A stretch of 64,000 bases of DNA, taken from assembly GCF_029953595.1 (NCBI RefSeq), contig NZ_CP124535.1, positions 3,021,001 through 3,085,000 of the forward strand, written 5' to 3'. Below, one piece after another: positions 56,392 to 64,000 of this stretch (within the stretch, counting starts at the first letter, position 1; every line of letters begins with the position of its first letter). The DNA is from Fuscovulum ytuae. Its GTDB lineage: Bacteria; Pseudomonadota; Alphaproteobacteria; Rhodobacterales; Rhodobacteraceae. The position numbers and the translations under genes are program-made. The notes below the pieces were generated by a model. That model had not been told where the DNA came from. It was given only the letters and a program-made list of their open reading frames with translations, and ran no database searches.

Positions 56392-59300
56392 ATGCGCGGC
56401 CTGAACCTCTCGCTTCTGTCCGTCCGTAATCCGGCGGTAACGCTCTTTGCGATCATCGTGGCGATGGCCGCCGGGGCGCTTGCCTATCTCAACATGGGGA
56501 GGGCCGAAGACCCGACCTTCACCATCAAGACCATGGTCGTCACTGCCGTCTGGCCTGGTGCTACGGCCGATCAAATGCAGAACCTCGTCGCCGAACCCAT
56601 CGAGAAGCGGATACAGGAACTGCCGCAACTCGATTACGTGCGTACCTTTTCGCGCGCAGGGGCCACCGTCCTTCAGGTGCAGTTGCAGGACAATGTCCGC
56701 GAAGAGGTGCCCGAGGTCTGGTATCAAATCCGCAAGAAGGTGAACGATCTGCGCCCCAACTTGCCGCAGGGTGTGATCGGCCCCTTCTTCAACGACGAAT
56801 ACGGCGATGTCTTCTCGGCCATCTATATGGTCACGGGCGAAGGTCTGGGGCGTGCCGAACTGAAAGCCTACGCGGAAAAATTGCGCACCCGTCTTCTGGC
56901 CGTCGAAGACGCCGCCAAAGTCGCCCTGATCGGTGAGGTCGAGGAACGCGTCTTTGTCGAAATCAGTCACAGCCGCCTTGCCACCTTGGGCATCTCGCCT
57001 CAGTCGATTTTCGACGCCATCGGACAACAGAATGCTATGGCCGCCACAGGCAGCATCCAGACCGCTGCGGATGAGGTGCAGGTCCGTATCACTGGCGATC
57101 TGGGCAACCTTGCCGCATTGCGCGATCTGGCGATCCCCGCAGGGTCCGCGACCCTTCGGCTTGGCGACATCGCCACGGTGCGGCGCGGCTACGAAGACCC
57201 GGCTGCCTATCTCGCCTTCTTCAACGGCCAACCCACCGTGGCTGTTGGTGTTGCCATGGCCGACGGCGCGAATGTCGTGCAACTGGGCGCGCGGCTGGCG
57301 GCCGAAGTAGATGCCTTCCGCGCCGATCTTCCCTTGGGGGTCGAGGTGACGCAGTCCTCCGATCAGGCCGCAATCGTCGAAGATGCCTTCGGTGAATTCA
57401 TCACCGCCTTCATTGAGGCCCTGGTCATCGTGCTTATCGTCTCTTTCGTGACGCTAGGTTGGCGGACCGGGATCGTGGTCGCCCTCTCCGTCCCGGTCGT
57501 TTTGGCCATCGTCTTCGTCATCATGCAGGCGATGGGCCTGAACTTCGACCGTATCACGCTTGGCGCGCTGATCATTGCGCTGGGTCTTTTGGTCGATGAC
57601 GCCATCATCGCGGTCGAGATGATGGTGGTAAAGATCGAACAGGGTTACGACCGCATTGCCGCTGCCTCTGCGGCATGGTCGTCGACCGCCTTTCCGATGC
57701 TGACCGGCACGCTGGTCACGGCGGCGGGCTTCCTGCCCGTGGGCCTCGCGCAATCCACCAGTGGCGAATACGCGGGCAATATCTTCTGGGTCGTGGGCAT
57801 CGCGCTGATCGTGTCTTGGTTCGTGGCGGTGATCGTCACGCCCTATCTGGGCCTGACGCTTCTGCCACCGCCCAAACCTGGCGGGCATCATGCGGCCTAT
57901 GACAGCCGCCTCTATCGCGGGCTGCGCACAGGCGTCACCGCCGCGATGCGCGCGCGCTGGTGGGTGATCGGGGCAACCGTTGCGGCGCTGGTAGCGACGG
58001 GCGTGGGCATGGGCTTCGTGCAGCAGCAATTCTTCCCGAATTCCGCAAGGGCCGAGCTTTTCATCGAAACCCGCATGCCCGAGGGCAGTTCCATCGAGGC
58101 CACAACTAAGGCCGCCTTGGCCGCCGAGGCGCTGGTCCGGGACGATCCGGATGTCCGTTTCGTGTCCACTTATGTGGGCGCGGGGGCACCGCGTTTCTTC
58201 TTCGCGCTCAATCCTGCGTTGCCCAATCCCTCTTTCGCGATGACCGTCGTGATGGCCAAGAACAGCGCTGCCCGTGATCGCCTGCGCGCCAAGATCGATG
58301 CCGCCGTCGCCGCCGGCGCGGTGCCCGAAGCGCGCATCCGTGTCGATCAGATCGTCTTTGGCCCCCCCGTAGGCTTTCCCGTGCAGTTCCGCGTCATAGG
58401 CCCCGATCCGGCCGAAGTGCGTCGTATCGCGACGGAAGTTCGCGCCGTGATGGTGGCCAATCCCCGCGCCATCGAGCCGCAATTCGACTGGAACGAACAG
58501 GCCAAGACGCTGGAACTGCGGCTGGATCAGGATCGAATCCGGGCGCTGGGACTGAACACGCAGGATGTTTCGAACACGCTGCAGACCCTGCTTTCCGGTC
58601 TGAAGGTGACGGAATATCGCGAAGGCACCGAATTGATTGACGTGATCGTCCGCGCCCCGCAAGAGGAACGGACCGATCCCTCGCGGATCGCTGAACTTAC
58701 GGTCCTTTTACCGTCAGGCGCCGCCGTTCCCTTGTCGCAACTGGCCGAAATCTCATACGGCTACGAAGAACCGATCCTCTGGCGTCGCAACCGCGACATG
58801 GCGCTGACGGTGCGTGCCGACGTGCCGCCTTCGGTGCAGGCACCCACGGTGACGGCGGAACTTCTGCCCGCGCTTCAACCGCTGATCGATGCGCTCCCCC
58901 CCGGCTATCGGATCGAAACTGGTGGAGCGGTCGAGGAAAGCGCAAAGGCCAATGCCGCGCTGTTTAAGATCTTCCCCCTGATGTTCATAGTGATGCTTTC
59001 GCTGCTGATGTTGCAACTGCGCAGCTTCTCGAAGCTGTTCCTCGTCTTCCTGACCGCGCCCTTGGGGGCAATCGGGGCGGTGGCCGCACTTTTGATCTTC
59101 AACGCGCCCTTCGGTTTCGTGGCGCTTCTGGGCGTTATCGCGCTTGCAGGCATGATTATGCGAAACACGGTGATCCTCGTGGACCAGATCGATCAGGACC
59201 TTGCCGCCGGGGCCGCCCCGTGGGAGGCGATCATTGAAAGCACGGTCCGACGCGCGCGACCCGTGGTCCTGACGGCGCTGGCCGCGATCCTTGCGATGAT

Positions 59301-59502
59301 CCCCTTGGCTCGGTCCATATTCTGGGGGCCGATGGCCATGTCGATTATGGGCGGGCTGATCGTGGCCACGGTGCTGACACTGTTCTTCCTGCCCGCGCTT
59401 TATGCGGCATGGTTCCGTGTCCGACCCACGCCGCAAAAGGAACCCAAGGCCAACGAACCCATCGGCCCGCCCCTGCTTGCGCTTCGTCTGGCGGGAGAGT
59501 GA
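56392..59502 (+). CDS. RND efflux transporter, inner membrane
   Basis: 1036 residues, the full RND length. RNPAVTLFAIIVAMAAGALAYLNMGRAEDP at the N-terminus, two repeats of large periplasmic loops, and the TM4 proton-relay segment GALIIALGLLVDDAIIAVEMMV with adjacent aspartates. It is nearer the AcrB-like HAE-1 relatives that lack a channel partner in the operon. Substrate unknown; drug or metabolite export is inferred. ATG 56392. Confidence 0.92.
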   Translation: MRGLNLSLLSVRNPAVTLFAIIVAMAAGALAYLNMGRAEDPTFTIKTMVVTAVWPGATADQMQNLVAEPIEKRIQELPQLDYVRTFSRAGATVLQVQLQDNVREEVPEVWYQIRKKVNDLRPNLPQGVIGPFFNDEYGDVFSAIYMVTGEGLGRAELKAYAEKLRTRLLAVEDAAKVALIGEVEERVFVEISHSRLATLGISPQSIFDAIGQQNAMAATGSIQTAADEVQVRITGDLGNLAALRDLAIPAGSATLRLGDIATVRRGYEDPAAYLAFFNGQPTVAVGVAMADGANVVQLGARLAAEVDAFRADLPLGVEVTQSSDQAAIVEDAFGEFITAFIEALVIVLIVSFVTLGWRTGIVVALSVPVVLAIVFVIMQAMGLNFDRITLGALIIALGLLVDDAIIAVEMMVVKIEQGYDRIAAASAAWSSTAFPMLTGTLVTAAGFLPVGLAQSTSGEYAGNIFWVVGIALIVSWFVAVIVTPYLGLTLLPPPKPGGHHAAYDSRLYRGLRTGVTAAMRARWWVIGATVAALVATGVGMGFVQQQFFPNSARAELFIETRMPEGSSIEATTKAALAAEALVRDDPDVRFVSTYVGAGAPRFFFALNPALPNPSFAMTVVMAKNSAARDRLRAKIDAAVAAGAVPEARIRVDQIVFGPPVGFPVQFRVIGPDPAEVRRIATEVRAVMVANPRAIEPQFDWNEQAKTLELRLDQDRIRALGLNTQDVSNTLQTLLSGLKVTEYREGTELIDVIVRAPQEERTDPSRIAELTVLLPSGAAVPLSQLAEISYGYEEPILWRRNRDMALTVRADVPPSVQAPTVTAELLPALQPLIDALPPGYRIETGGAVEESAKANAALFKIFPLMFIVMLSLLMLQLRSFSKLFLVFLTAPLGAIGAVAALLIFNAPFGFVALLGVIALAGMIMRNTVILVDQIDQDLAAGAAPWEAIIESTVRRARPVVLTALAAILAMIPLARSIFWGPMAMSIMGGLIVATVLTLFFLPALYAAWFRVRPTPQKEPKANEPIGPPLLALRLAGE

Positions 59503-59627
59503 TCCCCCACCCTTTGCATGCCGTGGGCTTTGGCCAAACTGACATTGCTTCAAACGGCGCAGGAAAGACCTCGCTCACGGGGCATAGCGTAGGCCGCCAT
59601 TGGTGATGGCTGACGGAGTTTTCTCCT

Positions 59628-60227
59628 GTGCCGATCGTGCACCCCTTACCGATTGTCGCCCTTTCCACAGATCAATTCGATCTCCGCCACCCTATGGCCG
59701 AATTCGAATCCGTCGCTGCTGCGATCGGCAAATTGGCCATCGTGCCCAAGGATCGTCAGGCCTATGCCGCTTCCTCTGCCATCAAGGTGACGCCCAGTGC
59801 CGTGACCGCCGGCACCACGCATTCCGCATCGATAATGACGCGGCCGCGCCCCGTTCCCGCCCCGGCGCCTGTCCCGGAACGGGCCGATCCCGCCGCCTTC
59901 GCTCCATCCGAGATTGAGGCCGCCACCGACATTCCCGCGCCAGAGGGGACCGAGGAGATGATCCTCGTCTCCTTCGACGGGGCCTATATCCAGTCCCGGC
60001 TGACGGGTGATGAGGTGGACACGCTTATGGGCGGCGACGGCATCTGCGAGCTGGAACTTTTCGATGAGATCGTCCCGCGCAATGGCACATGGGCCCCGGC
60101 CATCATCGCCCGTCAGGACAGCGGTGGTCCTGAAGGACTTGGCGCCCTCCTTGACCCTTTGTTGTCCAATGCGGCAGGCCCCCCCGCGCCGTTTGCTGGG
60201 CCGGCCGCTTTGATCCCAAGAAAATGA
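59628..60227 (+). CDS. Hypothetical protein, first of a coupled pair
   Basis: 199 residues from a GTG at 59628. A leader, then a Pro/Ala/Arg-rich linker (about 70-95), then TEEMILVSFDGAYIQSRLTGDEVDTLMGGDGICELELFDEIVPRNGTWAPAIIARQDS, which reads like a small folded domain. I recognise no family. It overlaps the next gene by ATGA (60224-60227). Nothing notable is seen in the 125 bp before it. The exact start is uncertain. Confidence 0.5.
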   Translation: MPIVHPLPIVALSTDQFDLRHPMAEFESVAAAIGKLAIVPKDRQAYAASSAIKVTPSAVTAGTTHSASIMTRPRPVPAPAPVPERADPAAFAPSEIEAATDIPAPEGTEEMILVSFDGAYIQSRLTGDEVDTLMGGDGICELELFDEIVPRNGTWAPAIIARQDSGGPEGLGALLDPLLSNAAGPPAPFAGPAALIPRK

Positions 60228-60490
60228 GCATCGGCCCCTCGTCGATGCGCTGGACGCGCAGGGGGCCGCGGGCCTTTACCGGGGCTGCGGATGGCGTCGA
60301 TATGTCGATGGCGAAGATCGCGGTCGCCGTCGATACCCGACTGGAAACTGAAGATCTGGCCAAAGGCAGCCTGCTTGTCACCTTTCGCACCGATGCCGCA
60401 GATGCATCGGGTCAAGCCATCTTCCGCGCTGCGGGAATGGCCGAATGCGATGTGGCAGTGGATGTCGACTTCGCCCGCAGCGGGGAATAG
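60224..60490 (+). CDS. Hypothetical protein, second of a coupled pair
   Basis: 88 residues: MSIGPSSMRWTRRGPRAFTG, then KIAVAVDTRLETEDLAKGSLLVTFRTDAADASGQAIFRAAGMAECDVAVDVDFARSGE, with alternating hydrophobic strands. No family recognised. The ATGA overlap with the preceding frame is the main support; it ends 11 bp from the convergent YeeE-type gene. Confidence 0.45.
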   Translation: MSIGPSSMRWTRRGPRAFTGAADGVDMSMAKIAVAVDTRLETEDLAKGSLLVTFRTDAADASGQAIFRAAGMAECDVAVDVDFARSGE

Positions 60491-60501
60491 TCACTCCCGT
60501 A

Positions 60502-61545
60502 TCAATCCGGCTGGAACCCCGAAATAAGCTGACGCAACCCCACACTTGCCCCCAACCCGATTGCCAGCAGCGTGACCGGGCCGGACCATGCAAGCGTTGC
60601 AAAGCCGGTCAGCCCTTGGCCAACAGAACAGCCCATTGCCACCACGCCGCCAATCCCCATCAGAACCGCGCCACCGACCTGACGACCCAGTTCGCGCGGG
60701 TCTTCGCAGGCCTCCCAGCGGAACAGCCCCCGGATCATCGACCCGATCAGCGCGCCCGCCATCACCCCCACGACGGATCCTACCGAAAAGGTGATCCCCC
60801 CGGCGGTCGAGGTCATCAGAAAAATCAGCGTCCTCCCGACGGGGGCGGTAAAGGACGGACCTTCCACCCCGATGGCGCCAAGGCTTTGGCTGGCGACCCA
60901 TGTCGTGCCGACGAAACACCACACGACCGCCACGCCGGCAGCGATTCCCCAAAGGATCATCCGGGGCGACCGGCGCAGATCGCCATAGGCAAGCCCCCAG
61001 CCAAGCAGGGCCAGTGCAAGAACAGTGATGACCACCAATGGCGGCAGGCCGATCAGGCTTGCGCTGTGCAAAATCCCCTGCGGTCCGTCGGCGTCAGGCT
61101 GCGGGAAAAGCGCCATACGCAGTGGCGCAAGTGGGCCGGACAGGGCGATAAAGCCGAATATCCCCATCACGATCACCACCACGAGCGACCGCAGATCCCC
61201 GCCGCCAAAGCGCACCAAGGCCCCAAAGCCACAATTGCCTGCCAGCGCCATGCCATAGCCAAAGACCAGACCGCCAACGATGGAGGCGATCGGGTTCCAT
61301 TGCAGGTCGTGGTAGAAGGTCGCGCCCAGATCGATCCAGCCGGCCATTGCGCCCAGTTGCGTGCCAAGGATCGCCACGGCAAGCACCACGCCCCAAAGCC
61401 GCAGCCGCCGCTGATCCTGCCCGTAAAGCGCGCTTTCTATCGCCCCTAGCGTGCAGAAATCCCCAAGTCGCGCGGCAAGGCCCAACACCAAACCCCCGAC
61501 AAGGCCGACGATGGCCGCCAGCATACCGATGGGAAAGCTTTCCAT
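60502..61545 (-). CDS. YeeE/YedE family transporter (thiosulfate-type)
   Basis: 347 residues, many hydrophobic segments with the conserved cysteine motifs GDFCTLGAIES, AGNCGFGALVRFGGGDLR and MGCSVGQGLTG, as in TsuA-type thiosulfate importers. ATG 61545 follows AGGGAGGAAGAACG. It lies 52 bp after the ArsR-type gene in the sox cluster, which supports a role in sulfur compound uptake. Substrate inferred by family. Confidence 0.85.
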   Translation of the reverse strand: MESFPIGMLAAIVGLVGGLVLGLAARLGDFCTLGAIESALYGQDQRRLRLWGVVLAVAILGTQLGAMAGWIDLGATFYHDLQWNPIASIVGGLVFGYGMALAGNCGFGALVRFGGGDLRSLVVVIVMGIFGFIALSGPLAPLRMALFPQPDADGPQGILHSASLIGLPPLVVITVLALALLGWGLAYGDLRRSPRMILWGIAAGVAVVWCFVGTTWVASQSLGAIGVEGPSFTAPVGRTLIFLMTSTAGGITFSVGSVVGVMAGALIGSMIRGLFRWEACEDPRELGRQVGGAVLMGIGGVVAMGCSVGQGLTGFATLAWSGPVTLLAIGLGASVGLRQLISGFQPD

Positions 61546-61597
61546 CGTTCTTCCTCCCTCTGGTGTCCCGCGGCGCAACCTGCGGGCTGGCCGCCCC

Positions 61598-61939
61598 CTA
61601 TCCCCGGTCTTTCGCCGAGGTGCCAAAGAGGCGGCAAAGCAGTTCAATCATCTCCGCGACCTTAGGGTCGAGAAGCGAATAATAGATCACCTGACCATCG
61701 CGCCGCGCGCTGACAAGTCCTTCAAGCCGCAGGCGGGCCAGTTGCTGGCTGACGACAGCCTGCCGTGCCGAAAGCAGGTTTTCAAGTTCGGTGACGGATT
61801 TCGGTCCGGAATGCAGGTGGCAAAGGATGGTCAGCCGTCCGTCATGCCCCAAGGCCTTCAGGAAATTGGCAGCGCTCTCCGCCTCGGCCACCAAAGGGGC
61901 AAGGTGATCGGGCGTGTCGTCTGCGCCCCGCGCTGTCAC
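61598..61939 (-). CDS. soxR: ArsR-family persulfide-type repressor SoxR
   Basis: 113 residues. ArsR winged helix: FLKALGHDGRLTILCHLHSGPKSVTELENLLSARQAVVSQQLARLRLEGLVSARRDGQVIYYSL. Cysteines at 40 (helix after GRLTIL) and 102 (LLCRLFG) are the pair used by BigR, SqrR and SoxR-type sulfane sensors. GTG 61939 is the likely start. With SoxS downstream-oriented on the same strand and soxVWX divergent, the order matches Paracoccus soxRS. It should repress sox genes until persulfide forms. Confidence 0.85.
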   Translation of the reverse strand: MTARGADDTPDHLAPLVAEAESAANFLKALGHDGRLTILCHLHSGPKSVTELENLLSARQAVVSQQLARLRLEGLVSARRDGQVIYYSLLDPKVAEMIELLCRLFGTSAKDRG

Positions 61940-62026
61940 GATCTGATCCAGTTCCCTGTCCCCGTTCTGTGCTGGCTATACATGACTTGGCCCACAGCGG
62001 ACCACAAGATAATGCCCTGCCACAGC

Positions 62027-62386
62027 CTAGCGCGCTTGGGCTGTGGCGATCATGCCCGCAAGAAGCGGCCAAAAGAAATCTTCGCCCGGATAGCCCTCGA
62101 TCCGGCCCTGTTCCACGCCATCGGCAAGCAGGATGAAAGTCGGCGTATAGACAGCTGGCACGGTAAGGGTAACGCCGTCGGGCAGGGCTGCGTGCAATTG
62201 GATGCGGCGCAGGGGCGCGGCCTTTCCCTCGGCCGTGATGGGATATTCGGGTGCCACTTCGGCATTCCAACGGGCGCAATAGACGCAACCGGGCTGTTCG
62301 ACCATCAACAGCTCCAGCTCTGCCGCAAAGACAGCCGGGGCAAGGCAGGCCAACATCGCGGCAAGGGCAAGGCTGCGGAGGGTCAT
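62027..62386 (-). CDS. soxS: Periplasmic thioredoxin SoxS
   Basis: 119 residues: signal peptide MTLRSLALAAMLACLAPAVFAAELE, then a thioredoxin fold with EQPGCVYCARW (C34, C37) and cis-proline segment VYTPTFILLADGVEQGRIEGYPGEDFFW. SoxS in Paracoccus is needed for full sox activity and keeps SoxY usable. ATG 62386 is taken at the signal peptide; ATG 62398 in frame is possible. Divergent from soxV. Confidence 0.85.
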   Translation of the reverse strand: MTLRSLALAAMLACLAPAVFAAELELLMVEQPGCVYCARWNAEVAPEYPITAEGKAAPLRRIQLHAALPDGVTLTVPAVYTPTFILLADGVEQGRIEGYPGEDFFWPLLAGMIATAQAR

Positions 62387-62406
62387 GTTGACGTCCATCA
62401 AAAGAT

Positions 62407-62425
62407 AGTAATATCCTAATATATG
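62407..62425. promoter_or_regulatory. AT-rich candidate SoxR site, soxS-soxV gap
   Basis: AGTAATATCCTAATATATG, a rare AT-rich run; its complement reads CATATATTAGGATATTACT, close to the CATATAGGAATATT found before soxX. Known work on Paracoccus places SoxR sites in exactly these two gaps. Candidate operator for divergent soxRS and soxVW. Confidence 0.5.
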
Positions 62426-62464
62426 TTTGCCGCTTCGGCAATGCAGCGCTTCAGGGAGGGGGCA

Positions 62465-63202
62465 ATGCTGGAGGTGAGCTTTACCGGTGCGGCTCTTGCG
62501 GGGCTTTTGTCCTTTTTGTCGCCCTGCATTCTGCCCATGGTGCCCTTCTACCTGTCCTACATGGCCGGTCTGTCGGTCAAGGAATTGCGCGACGGCGGCC
62601 GCATCGCGCCGGGGGCGCAGGGACGGCTGGTGGTGCAGGCAGTGGCCTTCGCGCTGGGCGTTACGTCGATCTTCGTTTTGCTGGGGATGGGGGCCACTGC
62701 TCTGGGCCGGGTCTTCCTGCAATGGCGCGAGGTGCTGTCTTGGGTCGCAGGCGGCATCCTGATTCTGTTCGGACTGCATTTCCTTGGCCTCTTGCGCATC
62801 GCCCTGTTTTACCGTGAGGCGCGGGTGCAGTCGCAGGCAAAGCCGCGCACCCTGATCGGGGCCTATGTGATGGGGCTGGCCTTCGGCTTCGGCTGGACGC
62901 CCTGCGTTGGACCGGCGCTGGCCGCGATCCTGATGGTGGCCAGCGGGATGGGCGATCTGTGGCGGGGGGGGGCGCTCCTGCTTGTCTATGGCCTTGGGAT
63001 GACGCTGCCCTTCGTGGTGGCGGCGGCCTTTGCGGGGCCATTCTTGGCGTGGGTGGCGCGGCACCGCGCCCTGATGGGGCATGTGGAAAAGGCGATGGGG
63101 GTGATGCTGATCATCTTCGGCCTGCTGATTGCCACCAATTCGGTGAACATCATCGCGGATTGGATGATCCGCAATTTCGATTGGTCGGCCACTTTGAAAT
63201 GA
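62465..63202 (+). CDS. soxV: Membrane electron carrier SoxV (CcdA-like)
   Basis: 245 residues with six hydrophobic segments. The two redox cysteines are in LSPCILPMVPFYLSYM (C21) and GWTPCVGP (C147), typical of CcdA/SoxV. It carries electrons from the cytoplasm to periplasmic SoxW. ATG 62465 follows GGAGGGGG. Confidence 0.92.
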   Translation: MLEVSFTGAALAGLLSFLSPCILPMVPFYLSYMAGLSVKELRDGGRIAPGAQGRLVVQAVAFALGVTSIFVLLGMGATALGRVFLQWREVLSWVAGGILILFGLHFLGLLRIALFYREARVQSQAKPRTLIGAYVMGLAFGFGWTPCVGPALAAILMVASGMGDLWRGGALLLVYGLGMTLPFVVAAAFAGPFLAWVARHRALMGHVEKAMGVMLIIFGLLIATNSVNIIADWMIRNFDWSATLK

Positions 63203-63218
63203 CGAATGGGAGGATGAG

Positions 63219-63806
63219 ATGAAGCGGATTTCGGGGATGCTTGCGGCGCTGGTCCTTTCTGCGCTGCCAGCCATGGCGGTGGAACTGGGCGATGATGGGC
63301 TGCACAAGCCCGAGTGGCTGCGCGAAACCTTCAAGGACCTGCGCGAAGATCTGGCCGAGGCCAACGCCGAGGGCAAACGCCTGCTGATCACGGTGGAACA
63401 GCGGGGGTGCATTTATTGCACCAAGATGCATGAAGAGGTCTATCCCGACCCCAAGGTCGATGCCCTGATCCGCGAAAGCTATTTCGTGGTCCAGATGAAC
63501 CTTTTCGGTGATGTCGAGGTGACAGATTTCGACGGCACTGTGCTGCCTGAAAAAGAGATGGCGATGCGCTGGGGCGTCATGTTCACGCCCACGCTGATCT
63601 TTCTGCCCGAAGAGGTGCCTGAGGGCGCAACGGCCGAAGAAGCTGCGGTCGCCATGATGCCCGGCGCGTTTGGCAAGGGCACGACGGCAGCCCTGATGAC
63701 ATGGGTTCGCGACCACCGATATGAGTCGGGTGAGCAGTTCCAGAAGTTCGTGGCCGAGCAGATGGCGCTGGAACAAGCAGGTGAACAGACAGGCGCAAGC
63801 GATTGA
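63219..63806 (+). CDS. soxW: Periplasmic thioredoxin SoxW
   Basis: 195 residues: signal peptide MKRISGMLAALVLSALPAMA, then thioredoxin fold with VEQRGCIYCTKMHEE (C64, C67) and FTPTLIFL. It takes electrons from SoxV. It lies 16 bp after soxV. SoxS is a distant relative with the same CxYC spacing. Confidence 0.9.
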   Translation: MKRISGMLAALVLSALPAMAVELGDDGLHKPEWLRETFKDLREDLAEANAEGKRLLITVEQRGCIYCTKMHEEVYPDPKVDALIRESYFVVQMNLFGDVEVTDFDGTVLPEKEMAMRWGVMFTPTLIFLPEEVPEGATAEEAAVAMMPGAFGKGTTAALMTWVRDHRYESGEQFQKFVAEQMALEQAGEQTGASD

Positions 63807-63816
63807 TGTTCCTTCG

Positions 63817-63848
63817 CATATAGGAATATTCACAGATACATATATTTC
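63817..63848. promoter_or_regulatory. AT-rich candidate SoxR site, soxW-soxX gap
   Basis: CATATAGGAATATT (63817-63830) and ACATATATTTC (63838-63848) form an AT-rich zone 63-94 bp before soxX, sharing the CATATA...GGA-TATT pattern with the site before soxV. Confidence 0.5.
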
Positions 63849-63910
63849 TGTTGCATGCGATGGCATCCCGTTGTTATCGTGATGTCAGGGAGAGATCAGG
63901 GAGGATCGCA

Positions 63911-64000
63911 ATGACACGCCGGCTTTGGCTGGCGTCGGCAGTGGCCTTTGCCGCTGCCACGCCCGCTTTGTCTGAAATGGCACCCAAAGATGTAGCCTAT
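63911..64000 (+). CDS. soxX: Thiosulfate-oxidation cytochrome subunit SoxX, 5' part
   Basis: 30 residues up to the window edge: MTRRLWLASAVAFAAATPALSE is a signal peptide, followed by MAPKDVAY. A GGGAGGAT ribosome site precedes ATG 63911. Identity as SoxX rests on position after soxV-soxW, the canonical order; the heme motif is outside the window. Confidence 0.7.
   Translation, partial: MTRRLWLASAVAFAAATPALSEMAPKDVAY

Overview
The window is a gene-dense, GC-rich chromosomal segment typical of the Rhodobacteraceae (Alphaproteobacteria). Four things point there: short operons joined by ATGA start/stop overlaps; a serine-cycle gene set of Methylobacterium/Rhodobacteraceae type; lineage genes such as the small aa3-oxidase subunit IV, a TrcR (DUF1013) regulator, COQ9 and a TIGR02302/DUF4175 giant; and the left part of a Paracoccus-like sox cluster. 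I see no tRNA, rRNA, insertion sequence, prophage or CRISPR array, and base use looks even throughout, so this reads as core chromosome rather than an island.

Layout. 1-3.7 kb: minus-strand operon sgaA-mclA-mtkA-mtkB (serine-glyoxylate aminotransferase, malyl-CoA lyase, malate-CoA ligase), with a divergent ScfR/RamB-type regulator at 3.8-5.2 kb and an AT-rich inverted repeat between them. 5.2-8.6 kb: ftsE-ftsX-plsC and a zinc-ribbon membrane protein. 8.6-16.2 kb: argH, three tiny lipoproteins, a DUF2834 protein, lysA and the DUF4175 protein on the minus strand, then a TlpA-like thioredoxin and tag. 16.2-20.3 kb: a degenerate EAL protein, phaA-phaB (polyhydroxybutyrate precursor synthesis) and a DMT exporter. 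20.3-28 kb: DUF465, trmN6-like, DUF2007, polyprenyl synthase, two OB-fold periplasmic proteins, ispE, a TPR protein and ETF-QO. 28-38.5 kb: greA, a metallo-hydrolase, an acyl-CoA dehydrogenase, Sua5, a cytochrome oxidase small subunit, azlCD, and mobAB with an uncharacterised partner. 38.5-48.5 kb: mscL, ald/lrp, rpsU, COQ9, quinone oxidoreductase, RNase T2, TrcR, recR-ybaB-dnaX. 48.5-54.5 kb: RpiR regulator and a polyamine-type ABC transporter linked to a DmpA-like peptidase. 54.5-59.5 kb: TetR with an RND efflux pair. 59.6-60.5 kb: two coupled unknown genes. 60.5-64 kb: YeeE-type transporter, ArsR-type SoxR, SoxS, SoxV, SoxW and the start of soxX.

Together the genes describe a heterotroph able to assimilate C1 units through the serine cycle, make polyhydroxybutyrate and oxidise thiosulfate. 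The most unusual non-coding signals are (i) four 45-nt units, each made of two perfect 9-3-9 palindromes joined by exactly 3 nt, in two clusters 21 kb apart, with arms that differ between copies but always stay self-complementary; and (ii) a GCAA-N5-TTGC element in front of phaA, phaB and the ETF-QO gene, which may mark a small acyl-CoA/electron-transfer regulon.
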